A stretch of 20,752 nt of DNA from Planctomycetaceae bacterium UBA2972 (GTDB lineage Bacteria; Planctomycetota; Planctomycetia; Pirellulales; Pirellulaceae), in the NCBI GenBank assembly GCA_002348315.1, contig DEAW01000194.1, positions 1 through 20,752 of the forward strand, in the 5' to 3' direction. The position numbers and the translations under genes were made by a program. This document shows, one piece after another, positions 1-6,752 of this stretch. Each line of letters begins with the position of its first letter. Position 1 is the stretch's first letter. Under the pieces are notes generated by a model that ran no database searches, was not told the origin of the DNA, and saw only the letters and a program-made list of their open reading frames with translations.

Positions 1-60
1 GCGCGGGATTCAAAATCCCGTGCCTTCACGGGCGTGTGGGTTCGATTCCCACCTCTGGTA
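1..60 (+). tRNA. tRNA-Leu (CAA anticodon), 3' portion, 5' end outside window
   Basis: The cloverleaf can be folded from the anticodon arm onward. The anticodon stem is 4-8 paired with 16-20, with a seven-base loop at 9-15 and CAA at 11-13, which reads the leucine codon UUG. A long variable arm occupies 21-35 with a short GCC/GGC stem, as expected for a class II tRNA such as tRNA-Leu. The T stem is 36-40 with 48-52 around a TTCGATT loop, the 3' acceptor strand is 53-59 and the discriminator A is at 60. No CCA is encoded. The acceptor 5' strand and D arm lie upstream of the window. Confidence 0.9.
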
Positions 61-65
61 CTTTC

Positions 66-102
66 AAAAACGATCTTCCTTTTTTAGAGGAAGATCGTTT
101 TT
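66..102 (+). terminator. Rho-independent terminator after tRNA-Leu
   Basis: A perfect 15-base inverted repeat, 66-80 against 88-102, encloses a seven-base loop at 81-87. The core GATCTTCC/GGAAGATC is followed by an uninterrupted run of six T (98-103). The hairpin starts six bases after the tRNA end, so it almost certainly ends the tRNA transcript. The A-run on the left arm also gives a U-tract when read on the minus strand, so it could act in both directions. Confidence 0.88.
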
Positions 103-189
103 TCGTTTTGAATGTTTTATTTATGTATTATGTATTGCAAGTCTATTAGGCATACGAGATATAGATGATAATAAAACCATAAGCACAAT

Positions 190-223
190 TTGATATTAGA
201 ATTATTCCGATCATTTTTATAAT
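190..223 (+). promoter_or_regulatory. Possible promoter with perfect -10, close to the start codon of the 234 gene
   Basis: TATAAT stands at 218-223, a perfect match to the sigma-70 -10 consensus. The best -35 match, TTGATA at 190-195, is 22 bases upstream, which is too far for a standard promoter. TTAGAA at 196-201 has better spacing (16) but matches poorly. If the -10 is used, transcription would begin at about 229-231, only a few bases before the ATG at 234, giving a nearly leaderless message. The region is AT-rich, so a chance match is possible. Confidence 0.35.
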
Positions 224-233
224 GTGAAATGAG

Positions 234-761
234 ATGGCAAGTAAAAAAATCACACTCGATCAGGCTCAAAAGAAAGCACAACGTGCTGCATTAGAACTCG
301 AAAAGGCAGCTAACCTGGCAAAACAGGCCGAAGCGGAAGTCGCCCGAATTAAAATGCTCGAAAGCCGGGATACCATTATTAATTCTCTAAAACAACTGGA
401 AGATTGTGCTGATCAAATCAAAGATCTAGATAACGATTTCAGCAAAGATGTTAAGTCACGAATTCGTAAAATTGTGAAAAAAGCATTCGGGATTAATTTT
501 AGAATTACGCGTGTTGTTAAAGTTGGCAATAAGCAAACCATCGATTTTACAACAGAAGAAATCGTGGCCATCTTAAAATCAAAAAATGCTACGGATGAAT
601 CAACAGGATTGTTAAAGAAAGAATTACAGTTTCTTCATGGTAAGAAAACCATTAATAAAAGCGACTGTGTCTTTGATAATACCGCCTGGAGTAAAAGAGA
701 TAAAACGCAGATCCTTGATAACGGGAACCGCAAAAAAATGCTCTATTGGGTGAAGAAGTAA
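234..761 (+). CDS. Hypothetical lysine-rich coiled-coil protein
   Basis: I do not recognise this 175-residue protein. Residues about 5-65 are rich in Ala, Lys, Glu and Gln with no Pro or Gly, and should form a long helix or coiled coil. A basic stretch follows at about 70-100 (KSRIRKIVKKAFG), and the C-terminal third is polar and basic, ending in LYWVKK. There is no signal peptide or membrane segment, so it is probably cytoplasmic. A coiled coil followed by a basic region fits a nucleic-acid-binding or nucleoid-associated protein, but that is a guess from composition only. By eye the gene is clearly AT-richer than its neighbours and it sits alone just after a tRNA gene, a common site for acquired DNA. 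No Shine-Dalgarno site is seen. The start at 234 is the first in-frame ATG, and the next is codon 41. Confidence 0.7.
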   Translation: MASKKITLDQAQKKAQRAALELEKAANLAKQAEAEVARIKMLESRDTIINSLKQLEDCADQIKDLDNDFSKDVKSRIRKIVKKAFGINFRITRVVKVGNKQTIDFTTEEIVAILKSKNATDESTGLLKKELQFLHGKKTINKSDCVFDNTAWSKRDKTQILDNGNRKKMLYWVKK

Positions 762-846
762 AACAACACCTGGCAGCGTAACAAAACCCCAGATGTCTGA
801 TTCCTCATAGAGCAGGGCGTGCCCAACCACAAGCTAAGCCCGAATA

Positions 847-2535
847 CTACTCGTAGACACTTTCGTCCAGCACCAGCCGGTAAATAGTCCCCTGGTAGCC
901 GACAACAAACAGCTCACCGTCATGGTCCACTCCGAACGAACATGGCTTTTCGGGCACTTTGCCGATGATGCGGACATCCACTAACTGACGATTCTTCTGA
1001 GTCATGGCCCAGATTGTCTTCTTTTCAAAGTCGGCAAAGATATACTTGCCAACAAATGACGGACTACGAGCCCCTCGGTAGACATATCCGCCCGTAATCG
1101 AAACGCCATGCTTACGTCGGTATGAAATGACCGGAGGAGTGAACGTCTCACCCTCGCGGCGGTATTGTTTGGAAAATGGAGTGAAAGCTTCGTATACATT
1201 CCAGCCGTGATTCTCGCCAAGACGAGGCATGTTTATCTCTTCGTATAAATTCTGCCCGATATCCCCAACATACATTTCCTTTGTCCTGGAATCCCAGCTA
1301 AAACGCCAAGGCATGCGAAATCCGTATGCCCAGATTTCAGGCAGGATTCCCTGACCGGAATCTTTGAATGGATTGTCCTGTGGAATGGCATACGGCAGAT
1401 CACCGCTACGTTGGTCGACATCAATTCGCAGAATCTTGCCCAGTGGCAGGCTCAGGTTTTGCCCGTTGCCAAGTGGGTCTTCCTGCGGACCTCCGTCACC
1501 GGCGCCAATATACAGATAGCCATCCGGTCCAAAGGCCAGCATCCCTCCCCAGTGTAAAACGGTGGGCTGCGCGATCTTCAATAACCGTCTGGAGGCGCCA
1601 CCAGCATCTTTACTTAAATCAGCGACAGCCGTGCGTTCGACAATCACCGGTGAAAAGATATCGTTTTCCCGTACGTGGTAGTTCAAATAGTATTTACGAT
1701 TTTTCAAAAAGTCCGGATGGAATGCCAGACACAGGAGTCCTTCATAGGTTCCGGTGATGGCTTCGTGACTTAAATCTGCCCAGAGTTCTTTTTTGTCACC
1801 CTGTGACGTTTTGGTGAGTTGATAAATATGACGAGTCTTCTGCTCGACAATCATATAAGTATTCTTCGCTCCGGGTTTGGCGATCATACAGACGGGATGA
1901 TCGAAACGGAGCTCATCGTCATGGATGGCATCCAGACGAACAGGTTTGGTGATCGACTTAAACTCGCTGGGCATGCCGGGATAAGCAGCCCCCTCTTTTT
2001 GTTTCAAAGTTGTCAGGTACTCGACCAAATCTCTAAACTGATGCTCGTCAATCACTTTGTGAAGATCGGCAGGCATCAACGACGTGTTGATTCGTGTTTG
2101 TTCGTCGATGTCATCAGATGCAATGGAGACGGTCTCGCCTTTGGCATTAATCATCTGCAGGGCTTCTTTCGACTGGCTGGTCAGCACTCCGGTTATGACT
2201 TTTCCATCGACCGTTGTGACCGCATGGCTTGCATGATCAGGATGGATACGCGCACTGGGCTTCAGAACCGATTCGATAATCTGATCACGTTCGAATTTAT
2301 CACCGATAACGATCAGGTCGGGTCCCGCTTTGAATTGATTGGAGCCAATGTTATGGCATTTTTTGCAATTCGCTTTTTCTGATTCAAAAACCAGCTTCCC
2401 GCGAGCGGCATCTCCGGTCTGTTGCGCGGCATCCGTGTAACGGGCGATGATCTCTTTGGAATCATCCTCCTGAGCGAGTGTGATGGAGTTCAGCAGAGTA
2501 AATACAGTGGCGGCGAAGATTCTGTATGAGGACAT
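847..2535 (-). CDS. Secreted cytochrome c / PQQ-type glucose-sorbosone dehydrogenase fusion
   Basis: This 562-residue protein probably oxidises a sugar or aldose in the periplasm and passes electrons to its own haem. Residues 1-21 form a signal peptide ending before AQEDD. Residues 44-180 match the planctomycete-type haem-binding domain: CKKCH at 57-61 attaches haem c, GPDL and a conserved DGK...G.L segment follow, and SLMP (Met154) supplies the likely second axial ligand. Residues 200-560 are a six-bladed propeller of the glucose/sorbosone dehydrogenase family. Its HWGGMLAFGPDG (catalytic-type His328), GAGDGG, GFRMPWRFSWD (Arg407) and GDIGQNLYEEIN motifs are all present. Asn, usual before the PWR of that motif, is Met here. 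It is 101 bases downstream of the creatininase gene on the same strand and may share its transcript. The ATG start is set by the signal peptide. The substrate cannot be told from sequence. Confidence 0.9.
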   Translation of the reverse strand: MSSYRIFAATVFTLLNSITLAQEDDSKEIIARYTDAAQQTGDAARGKLVFESEKANCKKCHNIGSNQFKAGPDLIVIGDKFERDQIIESVLKPSARIHPDHASHAVTTVDGKVITGVLTSQSKEALQMINAKGETVSIASDDIDEQTRINTSLMPADLHKVIDEHQFRDLVEYLTTLKQKEGAAYPGMPSEFKSITKPVRLDAIHDDELRFDHPVCMIAKPGAKNTYMIVEQKTRHIYQLTKTSQGDKKELWADLSHEAITGTYEGLLCLAFHPDFLKNRKYYLNYHVRENDIFSPVIVERTAVADLSKDAGGASRRLLKIAQPTVLHWGGMLAFGPDGYLYIGAGDGGPQEDPLGNGQNLSLPLGKILRIDVDQRSGDLPYAIPQDNPFKDSGQGILPEIWAYGFRMPWRFSWDSRTKEMYVGDIGQNLYEEINMPRLGENHGWNVYEAFTPFSKQYRREGETFTPPVISYRRKHGVSITGGYVYRGARSPSFVGKYIFADFEKKTIWAMTQKNRQLVDVRIIGKVPEKPCSFGVDHDGELFVVGYQGTIYRLVLDESVYE

Positions 2536-2636
2536 AAGGGGCTCAAGATTGAAGATAAGTAAATGTCTAATTACTAATCTAAGTCACTCGGCCGGCAATA
2601 GCCACAATGCAATCAACTGGCTCATGATAACTTGTA

Positions 2637-3689
2637 TCAGGACGATGGCTCGATCAATTCGCGCAGATCTTCCGAGGCAACATTCCACATCCGTTGCATC
2701 ATTTCCTGAGCATCAAGATATTCGTAATTTTCGATATCTCCGACGATCCCATTGAGTGGAATTCTGTCGTTGAAGCTTTGTTCAACGCGGCTTACAAAGG
2801 CCGGCAGGTCGCTGGAGAGTTCGATAGCTTCATCCATATTCATTTGCCCGGCCTTGATCTGTTTCATTTGATCTGGAAACAAATTGCGGTCTACCAGATC
2901 CGGCGAGATGAGTTCGACCAAAGCCGTTTCCACGCCACCGGCATGCTGATCCCCACGTTCTCCGGCGAATTGGATGAGTGGTTCATGTAACCAGCGGAAT
3001 CGGTAATTGTCACAGGCACTAATACGGAGGCCCTCCTGAATCGCCTCGCGATGCACAATCGATCCATGAACATCGACGACATAGATACCTTCGGGTTGAA
3101 GCCATTTCATAATGGCATCGGTATAACCGGCCACGTACTGAACGAGCAGTCCGGGAGTGATGTCGATACTCAATCCGAACGGCAATCCCCAGGTGAGATG
3201 ACCGTATTCGACCGGAGGAGCGATCATGATTTCGGGGAATCGACGTTTCAACTGATCGAGTACGGCGTAGCTTTGAATGGTATCGGTTGCCAAAGGCAAA
3301 TGAGGGCCATGTTCTTCGACTGCGGTATCAACGGAAAAACAAACCACCTTGCCTGTGGCTGGAGCAGGCCAGTCAAATCGAGGCATTTCCACAACAAGCA
3401 AGTCTGTTTCCAGAACCTGACGCTGCCCGCTTTCCCAGTAGTAAGGGAAGCAATGCCTTATCCGCTGAAGCAAATTCGACTTCAGTTCCGGAGTCATTGC
3501 TTCGTAGTAGAGTGGCGGTAAGACCAATGGACCCATGTCAGCAATGAGGTCAGCAGGTGTACCAAGTGACACAATCGGTAGCACCGGGCATTCATACTGA
3601 ATCTGTTCTTTCAGTCTGGGCAACGAATAGCTTGTCAGCAGTGGACCGTCATTGATTTTTTGAGGCAAACAAAACGAGCAATCGGTCAT
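2637..3689 (-). CDS. Creatininase-family metal-dependent amidohydrolase
   Basis: This 350-residue cytoplasmic protein belongs to the creatininase superfamily, whose members hydrolyse cyclic or linear amides using two divalent metals. The signature E-x-HGPHLPLATD covers 125-136 and supplies ligands Glu125, His127 and Asp136. YGHLTWGLPFG at 162-172 matches the usual YG...H..FPG segment, VDVHGS at 205-210 carries the His that normally sits in NGHGGN, and GDQHAGGVET at 246-255 gives the late acid residue Glu254. The catalytic set looks complete, although the NGHGGN loop is unusual. An extension of about 115 residues precedes the family core, which normally begins close to the N-terminus, and its role is unknown. 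There is no signal peptide. It is divergent from the aminotransferase gene and upstream of the dehydrogenase. Which amide it cleaves is not evident, so a gene symbol is not justified. Confidence 0.87.
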   Translation of the reverse strand: MTDCSFCLPQKINDGPLLTSYSLPRLKEQIQYECPVLPIVSLGTPADLIADMGPLVLPPLYYEAMTPELKSNLLQRIRHCFPYYWESGQRQVLETDLLVVEMPRFDWPAPATGKVVCFSVDTAVEEHGPHLPLATDTIQSYAVLDQLKRRFPEIMIAPPVEYGHLTWGLPFGLSIDITPGLLVQYVAGYTDAIMKWLQPEGIYVVDVHGSIVHREAIQEGLRISACDNYRFRWLHEPLIQFAGERGDQHAGGVETALVELISPDLVDRNLFPDQMKQIKAGQMNMDEAIELSSDLPAFVSRVEQSFNDRIPLNGIVGDIENYEYLDAQEMMQRMWNVASEDLRELIEPSS

Positions 3690-3762
3690 GATTGATATCG
3701 GGCCTTTAAATTCTGTTAGGCCAATTCGGTCACCCTGTCGACGGGCGTATTTGATGTTAAAA

Positions 3763-3816
3763 TTGACCTTCTAACCGGAGCAAAGCATACCACAACCTAA
3801 CAGGTTGATGCCATGC
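3763..3816 (+). promoter_or_regulatory. Possible promoter and leader hairpin upstream of the aminotransferase
   Basis: The 184-base divergent region between the creatininase and aminotransferase genes holds two weak signals. TTGACC at 3763-3768 is one base from the -35 consensus, and CATACC lies 17 bases further on as a poor -10. A hairpin follows, CAACCT (3793-3798) with AGGTTG (3802-3807) around a three-base loop, flanked by GCAT and ATGC, which can extend it imperfectly. Its distance from the ATG (about 65 bases) would place it in the leader or across the promoter. Nothing identifies a regulator. Confidence 0.25.
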
Positions 3817-3873
3817 GAGGATAGCTCCTGTTTAACTCACTTTGTTTGATCACTTTTTTATAGGATTTAGCCG

Positions 3874-5055
3874 ATGTTCGGTTCATTAGAGATGGCTCCG
3901 CCAGATGCAATTCTTGGTCTCAACGTAGCTTTTCGTAACGATTCAAACCCCAACAAGATTAATCTTGGAGTCGGAGTCTATAAAAACGAGACCGGGAACA
4001 CGCCTGTGCTGGATTGTGTGAAAAAAGCGGAGCAGTTGTTGTTGGAACAAGAGAACAGCAAATCCTATCTGGGAATCGATGGTCTGCCTGAATACGGCCC
4101 TTTAGTCCGTAAAATCCTGTTCAATGGCTCCGTCGAAGAATCACGAGCGGTGACGTTGCAGACGCCCGGAGGAACCGGAGCATTGCGAGTGGCCGGTGAC
4201 TTTCTTCGGCATAAAGTCGGAGCGTCACGAATCTGGTTGAGTAATCCAACCTGGGCCAATCATAACGGAGTGTTCGCTAGTGCAGGCCTGGCTGTCGAGT
4301 CTTACACTTATCTGGATTCAACCGGGCTGGCTCTGGATTTTCAGGGAATGCTCGATAGTATCGCTCAAATTCCGGCAGGCGATGTGATTTGCCTGCACGC
4401 CTGTTGTCATAATCCTTCCGGAGTGGATCCCAGTCCTGAACAATGGGAACAGATCGCGGATGCGTGCACTCAGCAGGGAGTGTTACCGTTAATTGACTTT
4501 GCTTATCAGGGCTTTGCTAACGGATTAGAAGAAGATGCAGCCGCCCTGCGTCTGTTTGCCGGCAAGACCGATGAATTTCTGGTTTGCAGTAGCTTCTCGA
4601 AAAATTTTGGTTTGTATTGTGAACGCATCGGTGCATTGACGATTGTGGCCGGTGATGAATCGGCAGCGTCGGCGGCTTTAAGTCACGCTAAAAAAGCGGT
4701 CCGCACTAACTACAGTAACCCGCCCAAGCATGGCGGAGCCGTGGTGACGACCGTGTTGGGCTGTGACGATTTGTATGCTCAGTGGGATGCAGAAGTGGCC
4801 GCTATGCGAGATCGGATCAATGGATTGCGTAAGCTGTTTGTCGATACAATGACCTCCAAAGGAAGTCCGGTGGATTTTGCCTTCATTCAACAGCAACGGG
4901 GCATGTTCTCGTACACCGGATTAAATCCAATGCAGGTCGACCAACTCAAGAATGACCATTCGATTTACATCGTCGGCAGTGGCCGTATTAATGTGGCTGG
5001 CTTAAACAGTGGAAACGTTGAGCAGCTGTGTGACGCCATCTTACAAGTACTGTAA
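3874..5055 (+). CDS. aspC: Aspartate/aromatic aminotransferase (class I, PLP-dependent)
   Basis: This 393-residue enzyme transfers the amino group between aspartate (or an aromatic amino acid) and 2-oxoglutarate, linking the TCA cycle to amino acid synthesis in the cytoplasm. It aligns along its whole length with the enterobacterial AspC/TyrB group as I know those sequences. SSFSKNFGLYCERIG at 239-253 contains the PLP lysine Lys243 and phosphate-binding Arg251. Other key residues are Trp127, Asn180 in HACCHNPSG, Asp208 and Tyr211 in DFAYQGF, Arg277 before TNYSNPP (the side-chain carboxylate binder) and Arg371 in SGRINVAG. AGGA at 3862-3865, eight bases before the ATG, supports the start. It stands alone, divergent from the creatininase. 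AspC and TyrB cannot be separated from sequence alone, so the symbol is a family-level call. Nothing is missing or truncated. Confidence 0.93.
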   Translation: MFGSLEMAPPDAILGLNVAFRNDSNPNKINLGVGVYKNETGNTPVLDCVKKAEQLLLEQENSKSYLGIDGLPEYGPLVRKILFNGSVEESRAVTLQTPGGTGALRVAGDFLRHKVGASRIWLSNPTWANHNGVFASAGLAVESYTYLDSTGLALDFQGMLDSIAQIPAGDVICLHACCHNPSGVDPSPEQWEQIADACTQQGVLPLIDFAYQGFANGLEEDAAALRLFAGKTDEFLVCSSFSKNFGLYCERIGALTIVAGDESAASAALSHAKKAVRTNYSNPPKHGGAVVTTVLGCDDLYAQWDAEVAAMRDRINGLRKLFVDTMTSKGSPVDFAFIQQQRGMFSYTGLNPMQVDQLKNDHSIYIVGSGRINVAGLNSGNVEQLCDAILQVL

Positions 5056-5103
5056 TCATCGTCTGCCAAAGTCCAGCCTTACAGGATAATCACTACAACT
5101 AAT

Positions 5104-5139
5104 CCAATCGGGTGCCTATTGGGTGTTGCGATTGGTTTT
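5104..5139 (+). terminator. Weak candidate terminator after the aminotransferase
   Basis: CCAATCG at 5104-5110 can pair with CGATTGG at 5129-5135, followed by TTTTG. The loop is long at 18 bases and the T run short. A second ATTGG at 5118-5122 competes for the same left arm. The rest of the 242-base gap (5056-5297) up to the adaptor gene shows no ORF or clear promoter. Confidence 0.3.
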
Positions 5140-5297
5140 GTGTGAAAGATTATTGCGTAGCCGTGGTTTTGCCAATGTTGCTTTAGGCTCGCTCGATCTA
5201 AACTGAAATAATCAGCATTCCCGCAACATCACAACGTGCGCGGTGTTTAACTTCTGGTGTGGATTTCCATCTTCATATGGCGGAATAATTCGATACG

Positions 5298-6728
5298 ATG
5301 AAATTCAAGAAAATAGGTTTGGGAGTCCTGCTTCCTATCGGAATCTGGGTACTGGCTCTGGGCATGCTCGGACTAGTGAAACCGCCAACAGTAACTCCTA
5401 ACGAGGAAGCGGCTAAGGCAATCCCGTTAGTGGAATCAGCAGCCGTCACTCAGTTTACCGAATCATTTGTCATCGAGTCGGACGGTGTCGTGGTGCCGTT
5501 CCGGGAGATCCAGTTGGCCGCTCAGGTCAGTGGTCGAATCGCTTATAAGTCTGAACATTGCCGAGCCGGACAGGAAGTTAAAAAGGGTGAAGAGCTATTT
5601 CGTATCGATAAGCAGGACTACGAATTGGCCGTCGAGCAGTTAAAGCGTCAACTGCGGCAGGCCGAGATTGATTTAGAAGAAGCCAAGCTCGATATCACCA
5701 AGGCAACTGACCTTCTGAAACTTGCTAATGAAGACTTGAAGTTAGCAGCTGCTGAACATACGCGGCTGAAGAAACTCCGCGAAACCAGCAACGTCATCAC
5801 GATTTCTGATGTTGAGCGAGCACAGCGTTCCGAATTGACGGCCCAGAATAGTGTTGTTCAGTACAACGCACAATTAAATTCATCGCGACAACGTGAATAC
5901 AAGTTACAGAGTAGCAAAGAATTAACGGAGATCTCCCTGCAAAAAGCAAATCTCGATCTATCCCGCACCTCGGTGAAAGCCCCGGTGGATGGTGTTATTA
6001 TTCGTGAATTGGTTGAAGAAGATTCGTTTGCTCAGCCCGGTACTAATCTGGTAACCATTGAAGACACCAAGCAGGGGGAAGTTCGAGCTAATCTGAAAAT
6101 GGATGATCTGCTTTGGATCTTAGGTGGAATCGATCAGCTGGAGAATTCCGCGGGGGCAACGCTGCCTCCATTGAAAGTCGATGTGAGTTATACCTTTTCA
6201 GGGGCTCGTAATCTGACGATGCACTGGGATGGTATCTTGAGTCGCTTCGATGGGCGGGGGCTGGATGCCACCACTCGAACCGTGCCTGTACGAATTGTAG
6301 TACCTAATCCGGAAGCAGAAGGACTGGGGGAAATTGGTGCTTTGGTGCGAGGAATGTTCGTCGAATTATCTATCGCAGTGGAGAATCAGGACGGGTTAGT
6401 CTTCATCCCTCACCAGAGCCTGACATCGTCCAACGAAGTCTTCATTGTCACGGCATCCGGTGAGTCTACGGATACAGAAGCGACATTGCCGGAGGGGCAG
6501 TCGTTAGGAGTGTATGGAAAAGTGGAGCAGGTTGTTCCTTTACATTCGATGGAACTGGATGGTGTTAATTACTGGGTGGTCGATACTAATGCCAATGAGT
6601 TATCACTTGATTCCATCATCGTCACTCGTCGATTGTTCGGAGTTGAAATTGGACAGCCAGTGGCTTTCACCACAGAGGCCGCCAGCACGGTGACGCCTGC
6701 GGTGACTGAAGACTCTGCATCTGAATAA
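5298..6728 (+). CDS. RND efflux periplasmic adaptor (membrane fusion protein)
   Basis: This 476-residue protein links an inner-membrane RND pump to an outer-membrane channel. Residues 8-27 form a hydrophobic N-terminal anchor with no lipobox cysteine. The first half of the lipoyl-like domain is at about 66-106 (FREIQLAAQVSGRI, then GQEVKKGEELFRID) and the second half at about 220-256 (LSRTSVKAPVDGVI, then PGTNLVTIED). Between them, about 108-218 is Leu/Glu/Lys/Gln-rich and forms the alpha-hairpin. The barrel and membrane-proximal domains follow to about 440, and the C-terminal tail is Thr/Glu-rich and probably disordered. The permease gene starts 21 bases downstream, so the two form an operon. 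No outer-membrane factor gene is in the window. The start is the ATG directly before the anchor; the upstream SD-like GGAA is weak. Substrate unknown. Confidence 0.9.
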   Translation: MKFKKIGLGVLLPIGIWVLALGMLGLVKPPTVTPNEEAAKAIPLVESAAVTQFTESFVIESDGVVVPFREIQLAAQVSGRIAYKSEHCRAGQEVKKGEELFRIDKQDYELAVEQLKRQLRQAEIDLEEAKLDITKATDLLKLANEDLKLAAAEHTRLKKLRETSNVITISDVERAQRSELTAQNSVVQYNAQLNSSRQREYKLQSSKELTEISLQKANLDLSRTSVKAPVDGVIIRELVEEDSFAQPGTNLVTIEDTKQGEVRANLKMDDLLWILGGIDQLENSAGATLPPLKVDVSYTFSGARNLTMHWDGILSRFDGRGLDATTRTVPVRIVVPNPEAEGLGEIGALVRGMFVELSIAVENQDGLVFIPHQSLTSSNEVFIVTASGESTDTEATLPEGQSLGVYGKVEQVVPLHSMELDGVNYWVVDTNANELSLDSIIVTRRLFGVEIGQPVAFTTEAASTVTPAVTEDSASE

Positions 6729-6733
6729 CATTC

Positions 6734-6752
6734 AAAGGACGTCTCTGAGTTG
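6734..6752 (+). promoter_or_regulatory. Ribosome site fixing a TTG start for the RND permease
   Basis: AAAGGA at 6734-6739 lies 10 bases before TTG at 6750. The next in-frame ATG (codon 16, 6795) would remove the conserved N-terminal amphipathic helix (IKRIVAWAIDRS) found in RND permeases. Both facts support initiation at TTG. Confidence 0.8.

Noticed and set aside
36..60. tRNA 3' end as an attachment site with a second copy in the window
   Set aside because: I found no second copy of this segment by eye and no integrase gene, so no att pair can be claimed.
1819..2382. 187-codon open frame on the plus strand inside the cytochrome/dehydrogenase gene
   Set aside because: It is antisense to a gene with clear conserved motifs on the minus strand, and its own translation shows no recognisable domain.
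3796..3806. Eleven-base sequence shared with 10042-10052 as a possible repeat family
   Set aside because: Two copies of an 11-base word are expected by chance in 20 kb, and the contexts differ (leader hairpin versus stop-codon junction).
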